From an uncultured Lachnospiraceae bacterium (GTDB lineage Bacteria; Bacillota; Clostridia; Lachnospirales; Lachnospiraceae), in assembly GCA_900548905.1 (NCBI GenBank), contig URMK01000012.1:1-64000 (forward strand): a DNA stretch of 64,000 nucleotides. Direction: 5' to 3'. A model generated the notes under the pieces. That model was not told where the DNA came from, searched no databases, and saw only the letters and a list, made by a program, of their open reading frames with translations. Shown here in pieces: positions 1-7,807 of this stretch (position 1 is its first letter; every line of letters begins with the position of its first letter). A program made the translations under genes and the position numbers.

Positions 1-59
<59 letters not shown>

Positions 60-86
60 TGAATTATATCGCGTCTGCTCATATTG

Positions 87-542
87 TCAACCCCCTTGAG
101 AAATTTCTTGAAGCCGCCGTGCGCTTGTGCTTTTATACGTGAGCTGGGGCGCGTCCCAGCCCTGCGCCCGCTGATGGGCCGCTGTGGGCCCTGCCAGGGC
201 ATTTACCTTCAGGCACAGCTCTTCCAGACGGTAGGGCTTGCCGATGAAGCCCCGCGCGCCGCTCTCCACCGCCTTGTCCGCCGTGCCCTTGTTGCCGGAG
301 AGCACCAGCACCCCGCCCACCAGGGTGCGCAGCTCCGGCAGGAACGACAGGCCGTCTCCGTCCGGCAGGTCGATGTCTAAAATCGCCAGCTCCGCCGGTT
401 CGCCAGCCAGCCGTCTGGCCTCCACGATGCCGCGCGCCACGCGCACCGCGTAGCCCTTCCGCACCAAAATCTGCCGGTTGGCGGCGTTCACATTTTCATC
501 GTTCTCGATCAGAAGGACGACTGGTTTTCGATTCAGCATCAT
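87..542 (-). CDS. Receiver-only response regulator
   Basis: A 151 aa CheY-like receiver domain. Seen: acidic pocket near residues 13-15 (E-N-D), phosphoacceptor Asp56 in an L-D-I-D-L-P-D-G context, and a late K-P-Y-R motif carrying the conserved Lys. After about residue 118 there is a short basic tail with no DNA-binding or enzymatic domain. It resembles the receiver of the OmpR-type regulator upstream (702-1382), so it may be a duplicate that lost its output domain, or a phosphate sink or connector. The start has tandem ATG codons after a purine-rich AAAGG. GC-rich like its neighbours. Output mechanism unknown. Confidence 0.8.
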   Translation of the reverse strand: MMLNRKPVVLLIENDENVNAANRQILVRKGYAVRVARGIVEARRLAGEPAELAILDIDLPDGDGLSFLPELRTLVGGVLVLSGNKGTADKAVESGARGFIGKPYRLEELCLKVNALAGPTAAHQRAQGWDAPQLTYKSTSARRLQEISQGG

Positions 543-574
543 CCCCGCCTTTCCTTTTGAAACACACTATAATA

Positions 575-616
575 CGTAAAAACAGGAAGCCACCATCGTG
601 ACTTCCTGTTTTTACG
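575..616. terminator. Perfect bidirectional terminator hairpin
   Basis: Two perfectly complementary 15-base arms (575-589 and 602-616) around a 12-base loop, with A/T runs inside the outer stem, typical of a bidirectional intrinsic terminator. It lies after the OmpR-type regulator gene and before the receiver-only gene on the minus strand, so it should separate the two transcripts. Confidence 0.85.
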
Positions 617-637
617 GGGCCTTGTACCCCCACACAC

Positions 638-647
638 ATTATAGCAC
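638..647 (-). promoter_or_regulatory. Possible extended -10 promoter
   Basis: On the minus strand a consensus TATAAT (638-643) is preceded by TG one base upstream, an extended -10 element. No good -35 is seen. Transcription from it towards the receiver-only gene would have to pass the 575-616 hairpin, so its role is unclear. Confidence 0.3.
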
Positions 648-701
648 AGTCAAGCGGCAAAAACGAAAAGGTTTCCAATTTGTAACGATTTTTTTGAAAA
701 T

Positions 702-1382
702 TTATTTTTCCCGCTCAAAGCAATAGCCCACGCCCCACCCGGCGGTGATGGTATAGCCGCTCCCCTCCAGCTTTTTGCGCAGCCGCGAAACGGTGGTTCT
801 CGCCGTGCTTACGCTGCCGTTGGAGGGCAGCTTCCACACTGTTTCATACAGCCGCTCCGCCGAAATGCCCTCGCCCTCATGCTGCATCAGATAGCAGAGG
901 GCGGCGAACTCGCGGGGCTTAAGCAGGATGTCCTCCCCGTGCAGAAACGCCCTCTGCGCCACCGTGTCCAGGGTCAGAGCGCCCCGCGTCAGCAGGGCGC
1001 TCTCCCGCGCGGCGTCCCGCCTGTGCAGCAGGGCCACCATCCGCGCCAGCAGCTCCTCCACCCGGTAGGGCTTCGTCATGTAGTCGTCCGCGCCCCCGGT
1101 CAGGCCCTTCACCATGTCCTCATAGTCCCGTTTGCTTGTCAGCAGGAGCACCGGGGCGGGGGTCGTCTCCCGCAGCTCCGGGATAAACTCCAAGCCGTTG
1201 CCGTCCGGCAGAAGAATATCCAGTACCACAATATCAAGGTTGGGATGCTCCGCCAGCGTCCGCCGCGCTCCGGCGAGGCTCACCGCGGGGAGCACCGTGC
1301 AGCCCTCCCGCTCCAGCACCGAGCGGTTGAGCGCCAGCACATGCTCGTTGTCCTCCACCATCAAAACCGTTTTCCCCTTCAT
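702..1382 (-). CDS. OmpR/PhoB-family response regulator
   Basis: A 226 aa two-component response regulator. Receiver domain at residues 4-118 with E10-D11, phosphoacceptor Asp55 (V-L-D-I-L-L-P-D-G) and the K-P-Y-R motif; winged-helix Trans_reg_C domain at about 130-224 ending in G-W-G-V-G-Y. The start ATG overlaps the stop of the upstream kinase gene (ATGA), indicating translational coupling and a cognate pair. Targets are unknown; the gene sits in an integrative-element remnant next to partition and mobilisation pseudogenes, so it may control element functions or a lost cargo gene. Confidence 0.92.
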   Translation of the reverse strand: MKGKTVLMVEDNEHVLALNRSVLEREGCTVLPAVSLAGARRTLAEHPNLDIVVLDILLPDGNGLEFIPELRETTPAPVLLLTSKRDYEDMVKGLTGGADDYMTKPYRVEELLARMVALLHRRDAARESALLTRGALTLDTVAQRAFLHGEDILLKPREFAALCYLMQHEGEGISAERLYETVWKLPSNGSVSTARTTVSRLRKKLEGSGYTITAGWGVGYCFEREK

Positions 1383-2761
1383 CCTGTCACCTCTCGTTCC
1401 AGCGCCGGAACGGTAAACCGCACGGCGGTTCCCTCCCCGGCCTTGCTCTCCACTTTGATCTGGCCGCCGTGGGCCTTTACGATCTGCCCGCAGATATACA
1501 GGCCCAGCCCGTTGCCCCCCGTCGCCCGGTTTTGGGGATACCGCTCAAAGAGCTGGGGGAGCAGTTCGGGGGCGATGCCCGCGCCGGTGTCCTTCACCGC
1601 CACCGCCACCATGTCCCCCTCCACCTGCGCGGACAGGGACACGCCGCCGCCCTCGGTGTGCTTGACGGCGTTGGACACCAGATTGAGCAGCACCTGTAAA
1701 AGCCGCTCCCGGTCGCCGTATATCCACGGCAGATCGGGGGGCGTGTCCACTGTTACGGTGTTGCCGTGGTTGTCCATCACCGGGAAGTGGACGCGGGCCA
1801 CCGTGTCCAACAGCTCAGCCATGTCCGCGCCGCGCCGGTTCAGGGAGAAACTGCCGTTCTCGATGGCGGCGGCGTCCAGAAGCTGCACCACCAGCCGCTC
1901 CATCCGTCCGGCCTCGCTGTCCACCCGGCGCATGTTGTCCCGCACGGCGGCCCGGTCAATTTCCTCGTCATCCATCATCCGCCCGGTGAGCTGGGCGAAG
2001 CCCGACACCACCGTGATGGGCATCTGCAATTCGTGGGAGAGGTTATGTAAAAATTCCTCTTTCATGTCCGCCAGCCCCTGCACACGGGCCAGGGCTTCCT
2101 CCTTGGCCGCCTGTTCGCGGGCGTACCGCAGGCAGATCACCAGGATAATGCAGAACGAGGCGCACAGCAGACCCACCAGCGTCCGGGTCAGCACATAGCT
2201 TACCCGCCGGGCATTCAGCATCCCCGGCGTCGCCACCGCAATAACGAGATAGAACAGCGCCATCGGCACCCAGGCGATTTTCCACACCTTGGGGTCATCC
2301 ACGTCCATCACCGGCTCCAAATTCCGGCGCAGAAAGCGGAAGATCAGCGGGTAGGTCACAAGGTAGAAAGCAAGGGTGGCAAGGTTCCCCGCCAGCAGGT
2401 TATTGTCCAGCCGCTGCATGACGAACTGGGAAACGCCGATGCTCACCGTCATCAGGTTATACGACATGAGGTAGACAAAGAAATGCTTGACAAACCGCTC
2501 CTTGATGATGATACAGGAGAGGGGGAAGAAGATGAGGATGGCGGCGCTGCAATAGAGGTTCATGGAGTTTTCCGGCGAGTAGCCGAACACCGCCAGACAC
2601 AGCGCGATGCCGCCCCACACGGCGGCGGTGATGGCCGCCAGCGCCCACAGGGGGATTTTCAGCTTCTTTCGGAAGGGGTAGTAGCGCAGGAACATCGGCC
2701 CCACGAATTGCAGCACGCACCAGATCCATTCCTGCCACATCAAAGTGTCCAACTCGTTCAT
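1379..2761 (-). CDS. Membrane sensor histidine kinase
   Basis: A 460 aa kinase starting at the ATG that overlaps the stop of the small HTH gene. The open frame extends further upstream, but that stretch overlaps the HTH gene in another frame and is not needed. The N-terminal ~220 residues hold about six hydrophobic membrane segments. HisKA follows with the phospho-acceptor His243 in L-S-H-E-L, then HATPase_c with N-L-V-S-N-A, D-T-G-A-G-I and G-G-N-G-L-G-L motifs. It should autophosphorylate and pass phosphate to the regulator encoded immediately downstream with a 4-base overlap. No extracellular sensor domain of size is visible, so it may sense membrane or intramembrane signals. Confidence 0.92.
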   Translation of the reverse strand: MNELDTLMWQEWIWCVLQFVGPMFLRYYPFRKKLKIPLWALAAITAAVWGGIALCLAVFGYSPENSMNLYCSAAILIFFPLSCIIIKERFVKHFFVYLMSYNLMTVSIGVSQFVMQRLDNNLLAGNLATLAFYLVTYPLIFRFLRRNLEPVMDVDDPKVWKIAWVPMALFYLVIAVATPGMLNARRVSYVLTRTLVGLLCASFCIILVICLRYAREQAAKEEALARVQGLADMKEEFLHNLSHELQMPITVVSGFAQLTGRMMDDEEIDRAAVRDNMRRVDSEAGRMERLVVQLLDAAAIENGSFSLNRRGADMAELLDTVARVHFPVMDNHGNTVTVDTPPDLPWIYGDRERLLQVLLNLVSNAVKHTEGGGVSLSAQVEGDMVAVAVKDTGAGIAPELLPQLFERYPQNRATGGNGLGLYICGQIVKAHGGQIKVESKAGEGTAVRFTVPALEREVTG

Positions 2762-2949
2762 GCCTTGTCCTCCCCTCGGTTCTCCCGCCTGCGCCTGTCC
2801 TTGGGGCATTTGGCGTCGGTGGGGATCAGCCAGTCGCGGGCCGGATGGTACGCCCCCCACCCGATGCGCCTGCCCTGGCAAAGCGTCTGCACCCAGCGTT
2901 CCGAGCGGTTCCATTTCTCCGCCGCCTGCCGTACCGTCATGTATTCCAT
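2758..2949 (-). CDS. Small excisionase-like HTH protein
   Basis: A 63 aa protein starting M-E-Y-M-T-V-R-Q-A-A-E-K-W; the pattern x-T-V-x-x-A-A-E-x-W-x-x-S is the helix-turn-helix seen in excisionase/MerR-type DNA-binding proteins. This start was chosen over an earlier ATG because a GGGAGG site lies six bases upstream. Its stop overlaps the kinase start (ATGA), so it is the first gene of a translationally coupled HTH-kinase-regulator operon. The C-terminus is Lys/Arg rich. Excisionase-type function is by motif only. Confidence 0.7.
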   Translation of the reverse strand: MEYMTVRQAAEKWNRSERWVQTLCQGRRIGWGAYHPARDWLIPTDAKCPKDRRRRENRGEDKA

Positions 2950-3001
2950 ATCCGTCCTCCCGTCGTAATTCCCGCTTGTTCCCCCAGCTTCCATTCTTTT
3001 T

Positions 3002-3030
3002 ATTATAGGTGCTTTGCCGCATAAAAGCAA
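3002..3030 (-). promoter_or_regulatory. Sigma-70 promoter of the two-component operon
   Basis: Minus strand -35 TTGCTT (3025-3030), 17-base spacer, -10 TATAAT (3002-3007). It lies about 50 bases upstream of the HTH gene and points into the HTH-kinase-regulator operon. No terminator is visible between it and the genes. Confidence 0.7.
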
Positions 3031-3035
3031 GACGC

Positions 3036-3232
3036 GAGGGGACGGGAAGAACCCGCGTCAAGAGCAAGCCGCCGATAGCGGTGCAACGTCTGGCTATGCC
3101 AGCCGCCGCACTCTTGACCCGGCCCCCACCCCGTGCAGATGCGGCAGACAAGAGGGAAAGGCGCTACGCGCTTTCCCTCTGGGAAAACCACAAAGGGGGA
3201 ACGTCACCGGGCCTGGGCGTTTTTTTCCGGCT
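3036..3232. other. Structured non-coding region, possible oriT
   Basis: This GC-rich gap between the mobC remnant and the two-component operon is full of inverted repeats: a long hairpin with arms of about 13 bases around 3151-3180 (AGAGGGAAAG-type arm), a CTGGC-TAT-GCCAG hairpin near 3090, and an outer CAAGAG/CTCTTG pair. An origin of transfer normally lies beside mobC and carries such repeats, so oriT is the best guess. No nic site could be proven and the relaxase gene is absent. Confidence 0.35.
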
Positions 3233-3234
3233 GT

Positions 3235-3432
3235 TTATTTCAGCGCCGCGAGAGCGGTGAGGATTTTATCCGCCGCATCCCACAGGCGGTCATAGCCCCG
3301 ACATAAATCGTCAAGGTCGGTAGCGTAGATATGTCCCGGCTCATGTACCCGGCGCGTGAGCTGGTTAAGGTTGTTGCCTGAATAGCGCAGGAGCGAAACC
3401 AGCTCCCGCAGCTCCGGCAAGTCCAGCTTCAC
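3235..3432 (-). pseudogene. MobC mobilisation protein, C-terminal remnant
   Basis: The 65 aa frame matches the C-terminal half of MobC-type relaxosome proteins: an L-D-L-P-E-L-R-E-L-V-S-L-L segment followed by N-N-L-N-Q-L and a tail ending L-W-D-A-A-D-K-I-L-T-A-L. Intact members are roughly 110 aa and carry an N-terminal ribbon-helix-helix DNA-binding part, which is missing. The apparent GTG start is inside the old gene, and upstream sequence in the same frame no longer resembles MobC. No relaxase gene follows, so mobilisation is inactive here. Confidence 0.7.
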
Positions 3433-3476
3433 ACATTCCAGATTGTGCCGTCCGTCCAGTTGTTTTTTGCGAAAAT

Positions 3477-3890
3477 TTACCGCAGCTTTTTGATACCGGC
3501 GCGGACAGATTCGCTGATGTCGCTGGCGCTTACGCCCTCGATTCGCGCGATTTCCCGGTACTTCATGCTAAACTTGAACCGGGCGCGCAGACGGCGGGCC
3601 TGGTTCGGGGTGAGGTGCGCCACCGACTCCCGCAGATGGGCGAATACTACCTCCCGATCCGCGTCCTCCTCCGCCCGCAGCAGATGATCCTCCGGGGACG
3701 GGGTGCGGTACGCAATGTGGTTTTCCACCCCATCCCCGGCGTCCAGGGACAAAACCTTGTAATAAGTCTTTTTCCTTTCCTGGCGGTGCTCGATGTGTCA
3801 AACCTCCTCCAGCGTCTAGTTCGGCACCTCCATAAAGGCGTCCTTTCTGTAAATCGGGTAGTAATACCGTTACAAGTTGATGGTTTTCAT
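3477..3890 (-). pseudogene. Sigma-70-like factor with three stop codons
   Basis: From the ATG at 3890 (good GGAGGG site) one frame reads through M-K-T-I-N-L, Y-Y-Y-P-I-Y-R-K-D, E-H-R-Q-E-R-K-K-T-Y-Y-K and on to a region-4-like helix-turn-helix (Y-R-E-I-A-R-I-E-G-V-S-A-S-D-I-S-E-S-V). This is the layout of the small sigma-like regulators found next to mob genes in Firmicutes integrative elements. Codon 7 is TAA, codon 25 TAG and codon 31 TGA, so only the C-terminal ~90 residues remain open. The gene is dead unless an internal start rescues the DNA-binding part. Confidence 0.75.
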
Positions 3891-4071
3891 AATGCCCTCC
3901 CAAATCTTGATGGAAGGCGTGCTTTCCCCGTTCTCGTTCCCGTGTGGATTTCCTGCCGCCGTAAATTCTGTGATATAGACGCCTAAACCCTGTTTTCAAT
4001 GGCTTACCAAGGGACGCCGGTTTTCGCGCCCGGAAGTCCTGTAAAACAAGGGCCGGAGAGTGCCTAAACGT

Positions 4072-4456
4072 CTACGATCCTCCCCCGTGGAAGTCGTGAA
4101 TCACCAGCATGGTGTAATGGTTGTCGGTGAAGGCCGGGGCGTTGAACAGCGCCGCCAGCAGATAGGCCCTGGTGTTCCAGACGTGGGTGGTGTTCTCCTT
4201 GATGCCGTCCAGCACCTTTTCGATGTGGGAGGATGTGAGCTGAGAAAACCGCTCCCGCACAAAGGCGGTGGGATACTCGGCGTCCCGCCCGATCTTGATG
4301 GTGGGGCAGGCCGTTGGTACTATAGTCCCAGCCCTCCGGCAGAGAGAGCATGAGGGTCAGCAGGCCCTTGGCCTTCAGGGAGAGGGTTTTGTCCCGAAGA
4401 TGATGGTTCGCAATTACGGTATAGTCTCTATTTTTTTCCACGCGAAAGACTGCCAT
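4072..4456 (-). pseudogene. RepA replication initiator, internally deleted
   Basis: The N-terminal ~47 residues (M-A-V-F-R-V-E-K-N-R-D-Y-T-V, L-S-L-K-A-K-G-L-L, L-P-E-G-W-D-Y) are the start of RepA_N/DnaD-like initiators of Firmicutes elements. After about 4315 the homology jumps frame to the C-terminal domain of the same family (R-E-R-F-S-Q-L, H-I-E-K-V-L-D, N-T-R-A-Y-L-L-A-A-L-F-N-A-P). The middle of the protein, including the linker, is lost, so a deletion fused the two ends out of frame. The Shine-Dalgarno and ATG are intact. Confidence 0.75.
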
Positions 4457-4516
4457 TGTCGATTCCCTCCTAAACTGTGGCTCGGTTGCCCGGCCCGTCC
4501 GTTCTGATATTTGGTT

Positions 4517-5294
4517 TTACCGTTTCTGGCTGCGCTGACGCTTCTTCATCCACGCCTCCAGCAGCTTGATAATGGTTTGTTCCATCCTCTGCGGGGTATA
4601 GCTCTTGGCGAAATACTTGCGGAGCTTGTCCGTGGAGAACGTCACCTTGTCCGTCTCAGGCCTCTTTTCCTCCGACATGACGGTGCGCGCGTCCCTCCGG
4701 GGTCAGCGCCCTCTCCTGGCTGGCTTTCTTCAGCCGCTGGGCCTGGGACACGGAGGGGGCGTTCTGCGAATACTCCATCGCGTCCAGCACCAGCGCCTGC
4801 TCGTCCTGCGGAACTTCGCCGAATTTTGCAGCGAAGTTAAATCCGTCCGTTCACCCTGCCTTTTTACGACCTCCAACCGCATCCGATACGACCATGCCCG
4901 CTCACTCGGAAGCACGTCCTCCCGCTGAATATTGCTGTCCACAAGCTCCGTGACTGTTTCCTCGTCGCTCATTTCCCGGACGATGACCGGCATATCTTTT
5001 AGGCTCGCCAGCTCGCTGGCCTGGTAGCGGCGCTCCCCAGCGATAATCTCATACCCGCCCGACTGGTCGGGCCGTACAAGTCCGGGCTGGCGGACGCCCC
5101 GCTCCTTTACCGTCGCGGTGATCTGAAGCATGGAGGGGCCTCGTCCCGCACATGGTACGGCTGATTCCCTGGCATGATGCTCCGCAGCGCGGGATAGCCC
5201 TTGAACGGGTGCAGCTCCCCAGCGGGAGCCAGACGAGTTCCTCCCGCTTTGGTTTCCTCTCCCTCTTTTGAAGGGTGGCCGTTGTATCACTCAT
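4517..5294 (-). pseudogene. ParB/Spo0J partition protein, frameshifted
   Basis: An intact start (GGGAGG site, M-S-D-T-T-A-T-L) leads through several frames. Recognisable ParB pieces in order are an L-H-P-F-K-G-Y segment, the nuclease-like core with Y-E-I-I-A-G-E-R-R-Y-Q-A, V-D-S-N-I-Q-R-E and S-E-R-A-W-S-Y-R-M, then in another frame D-E-Q-A-L-V-L-D-A-M-E-Y, and in a third D-K-V-T-F-S-T-D-K-L-R-K-Y-F and M-E-Q-T-I-I-K-L-L-E-A-W. At least three frame changes are needed, and the central helix-turn-helix part after D-L-T-S is missing. It was the partition gene upstream of repA in the old element. Confidence 0.75.
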
Positions 5295-5313
5295 TTTCTT
5301 ACACCTCCCTGGG

Positions 5314-5347
5314 ATGAAAAAAAGGACGCTCAGAATGAACGTCCTTT
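5314..5347 (-). terminator. Intrinsic terminator
   Basis: AAAGGACG (5321-5328) and CGTCCTTT (5340-5347) form a perfect 8 bp stem. On the minus strand it is followed by a run of seven T. It separates the Rpn nuclease gene from the parB remnant and marks the border between mid-GC and GC-rich DNA. Confidence 0.8.
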
Positions 5348-5398
5348 GGCGGTGTCTATTTCCTTTTTCAGAGATGGAAAACGGGCGAGTGGAAATTC

Positions 5399-6214
5399 TT
5401 ATTTGTCTGCAATCTTATATTCTACGAATAACGTTTTCCGAAAATCAGTATCTTCTAACGCACGTTCCAAATCCTTCGTCCGATTTTCCTTTAACAGTAT
5501 TTTTGTCAAAGCTGCCATTTTCTCTTCGCCCTGTTCCATATTTTCTCTGTCCCTCTGAAGCAATGTCATATACTCGACCTCCATTTCCTTATTTTGCTTT
5601 ATTTCACTTACCTTTTTATGGAGTTCCTTTACCAGAGGATATTTTGCATAACTGGCAAAGGCATCTGTGGTATTTTCCACATATGTAAGGAATTCTTTCA
5701 TTTCCTCGTCTACATCATCGGTATTGCCCTTTGTATTTAAAAATATTTTAATGCTTTCATCCTGTAAAATCAGAGAAGAATCCTCCCTGCAGGTATTTTC
5801 AAAAGTATAAAGATGTCGTTTTCCATGAAAGGGATCAAAGGTGCATATGAAAATAACATAAGCTTTTTTCAGTGCGGTATAGGGCATACCGGAAGAAATC
5901 AGATCCAGGTCTATGCTGCCGGCATAATAGCGGCTGCGTTTGGGTAATTCACGCCGTTTCCCACGCTGCATTTCTACATTATATACAGTTCCCTTTTCAT
6001 CGTTCACATAAACATCAAGGCGTATCGCCTTACCTTCAAAGAGGATATCAATCGTACGCTGAGTAGTAGGAATTACCACCTCTTTTATTGATTCCCTGAG
6101 TATTTTTTCCAATACTCTGCGGCAGATTTCCTTGTCGCTCATCACCTTGGCAAACAGGAAGTCATCCTCCAGGTTCAGATCCTGGATTGTTTTTTCGGTA
6201 GAATACAATTCCAT
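5399..6214 (-). CDS. Rpn-family PD-(D/E)XK nuclease
   Basis: A 271 aa protein of the Rpn (recombination-promoting nuclease, YhgA-like transposase-related) family. Seen: N-terminal D-D-F-L-F-A-K-V-M-S-D-K-E, a catalytic-type core R-L-D-V-Y-V-N-D-E-K-G-T-V-Y-N-V-E-M-Q giving the D...E-x-Q residues of the PD-(D/E)XK fold, then R-Y-Y-A-G-S-I-D. The C-terminal third is Glu/Lys-rich and probably helical. These proteins nick DNA and promote RecA-independent recombination and are common in Clostridia genomes. It is the last gene of the minus-strand block, beside the old-element border, and may take part in rearrangements there. Confidence 0.88.
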   Translation of the reverse strand: MELYSTEKTIQDLNLEDDFLFAKVMSDKEICRRVLEKILRESIKEVVIPTTQRTIDILFEGKAIRLDVYVNDEKGTVYNVEMQRGKRRELPKRSRYYAGSIDLDLISSGMPYTALKKAYVIFICTFDPFHGKRHLYTFENTCREDSSLILQDESIKIFLNTKGNTDDVDEEMKEFLTYVENTTDAFASYAKYPLVKELHKKVSEIKQNKEMEVEYMTLLQRDRENMEQGEEKMAALTKILLKENRTKDLERALEDTDFRKTLFVEYKIADK

Positions 6215-6351
6215 TGTATTTGCCTCTCTTTCTTATAGTATAGCATGCTCAAAAGCTCCTGTCAGTGAGAAACATTTAAATGACAAATACTGGCGGAAGT
6301 TTTTCGTCTTATAGGATAAGGAGTCCCGATGTAGAAGAAATCTTGAAAATA

Positions 6352-6861
6352 TCAGGAGTTTTTTGAAGGAAGCCAATTTCCATCCTGCCAGAGGCTCCCG
6401 TTTACCGGACAATATATCTCAGGAGTGATTGCAGGATTCTCCAGGCACTCTTCACTGAAAAATAAACAGCAGCGGCGGCCATAAAAAAATTCCAGCTCTT
6501 TTTTAATTTCGGTTCTCAGTGATGCTGCCAGAGCTTCAAACTGGTTAAGGTCATACTGTTGAAAGACTGCAGCTGACAACTTCGTCAGAATGCCGGTAGT
6601 ATCCATCAGTTGTTTGACCAGGGAGATAACTTCATCCAGATAATCCTGATGTATACGGATATCATGAAGAATAAGATAGCCGGCATAAGCAGAAGAAATT
6701 TGTTTTAAAGTGTTGGTAAGCGAAAAATAGCCTTTCTTATATTTTGTCTGCAAAAGCTCTGCAGGTACCTGCTCTTTATTTTTCTGAAGGGTCTGCATCA
6801 ACTTCTGGAGATTATTTCTCATGGAAGATACTTCTGTTTCCGTGTATTTTGGTTTATTCAT
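6352..6861 (-). CDS. Hypothetical protein, helical
   Basis: A 169 aa protein not recognised. A strong AAGGAGG site precedes the ATG. It is rich in predicted helix (leucine/glutamine repeats through residues 10-130), has no signal peptide or membrane segment, and has a short C-terminal part with three Cys (C-C-L-F-F near 130 and a later C) and Trp. It lies between a hairpin and the Rpn gene in the minus-strand accessory block. Function unknown. Confidence 0.65.
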   Translation of the reverse strand: MNKPKYTETEVSSMRNNLQKLMQTLQKNKEQVPAELLQTKYKKGYFSLTNTLKQISSAYAGYLILHDIRIHQDYLDEVISLVKQLMDTTGILTKLSAAVFQQYDLNQFEALAASLRTEIKKELEFFYGRRCCLFFSEECLENPAITPEIYCPVNGSLWQDGNWLPSKNS

Positions 6862-6876
6862 TGCAGCCTCCTTAAA

Positions 6877-6905
6877 AGGGACTGCTGCATAAGCAGACAG
6901 TCCCT
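6877..6905 (-). terminator. Hairpin between two small genes
   Basis: AGGGACTG and CAGTCCCT arms with a continuing CTGC/GCAG inner stem form a strong hairpin between the 83 aa and 169 aa genes. On the minus strand it is followed by TTTT and then directly by the next gene's ribosome binding site. It could attenuate transcription or stabilise the upstream message 3' end. Confidence 0.55.
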
Positions 6906-6913
6906 GACGATAC

Positions 6914-7165
6914 TTATGCGATTGCCTTAAACTCTTCTATTGGCATTGTGATATAAGAAATGGTGTAAATGCTGTTGTTGGTTTCAAAACATACATATTC
7001 CGGAGAAGCCTCCAGAATGGCCTGAACCGCAGAAGTTCGTATTAGATTCCCCTGATACAGATACAGAGCGGGTGTGCCTGCCCTTAAAATGTTAACAAGA
7101 GAACCGGTCAGATAAACCTGTGTTTTAGTTATTTGCTGATGCTTGATTTTTATTCGTGGAAACAT
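6914..7165 (-). CDS. Hypothetical 83 aa protein
   Basis: Not recognised. Good AAGGGGG site eight bases before the ATG. The sequence alternates short hydrophobic strands (V-Y-L-T-G-S-L-V-N-I-L, A-L-Y-L-Y-Q-G-N-L, Y-V-C-F-E-T-N-N-S-I-Y-T-I) in a pattern suggesting a small beta-rich fold. It is followed by a hairpin, and a TACGTA motif (7203-7208) lies just upstream of it. Confidence 0.6.
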   Translation of the reverse strand: MFPRIKIKHQQITKTQVYLTGSLVNILRAGTPALYLYQGNLIRTSAVQAILEASPEYVCFETNNSIYTISYITMPIEEFKAIA

Positions 7166-7223
7166 TTTTATTCCCCCTTGGAGTGTATGTAGTTGGTATT
7201 GATACGTACAGCGTTTTAGTTTT

Positions 7224-7742
7224 CTAATGAACTTTAGAAACAGTTATTTCGGTCAGCAGTGATGCAAGCAGTTTGGCACAGTCCAACTGAGAAGGTGAAG
7301 TTTTTCCATAATGCAGAAGGATCACAGCACCTAACGGGGTATCAAGTGTACCGATGGGGTATAGGGCCTCTATTAAATATTTATTATGCCCAGTCAGTGT
7401 CAGCGGCCTTTGTTCATCGTAAAGGTAAATTTCCAGCTGGCCGATACATTTGCTTACATTGGAGGACAGGAAGATGTCGGTTGAGAGAGAAATACCCCGG
7501 ACGGCCAATACCTGTTCCGTACTGCAGATAACACAGACTCCGCTGCAGGTTTCTATATAGGCTTTGAGAAACGAATTGCACAAAGCTCTCAGTCCCTTCA
7601 GTTTGTAGTGTTTTTCAAGAATAATGGATTGGCTGTTTACGCTGATTTCAACAGGTGATTCATTTTGTAAATGGAGAGCATCCCGTATTTCCTTTGGAAT
7701 GACGATTCTTCCGAGTTTGTCAAAATTACGGATAATTCCCAT
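7224..7742 (-). CDS. SpoVT/AbrB-like transcriptional regulator
   Basis: A 172 aa protein. Residues 1-50 are an AbrB/MazE swapped-hairpin DNA-binding domain (G-I-I-R-N-F-D-K-L-G-R-I-V-I-P-K-E-I-R, typical of SpoVT/AbrB). Residues 55-170 resemble the GAF-like C-terminal domain of SpoVT, with a hydrophobic core and V-C-V-I-C-S, T-L-D-T-P-L-G-A-V-I-L-L segments. SpoVT/AbrB regulators control sporulation and transition-state genes; here the gene sits in an element block and may tune it to host growth state. The ligand is unknown. Confidence 0.87.
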   Translation of the reverse strand: MGIIRNFDKLGRIVIPKEIRDALHLQNESPVEISVNSQSIILEKHYKLKGLRALCNSFLKAYIETCSGVCVICSTEQVLAVRGISLSTDIFLSSNVSKCIGQLEIYLYDEQRPLTLTGHNKYLIEALYPIGTLDTPLGAVILLHYGKTSPSQLDCAKLLASLLTEITVSKVH

Positions 7743-7807
7743 AGGTTCTTATTCTCCTTTCCTATAGGAAGGGAAGCCTGTCAGGTTATCCCTTCACAAA
7801 CAGTAAA

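Noticed and set aside
879..2198. Long plus-strand open frame opposite the histidine kinase and response regulator
   Set aside because: Composition is that of an antisense shadow in GC-rich DNA (Arg, Pro, His-rich, no motif), while the minus strand has clear two-component genes.
3568..3999. 143-codon minus-strand frame overlapping the sigma pseudogene
   Set aside because: Out of frame with the recognisable sigma sequence; only fragments of other frames, no family-like content.
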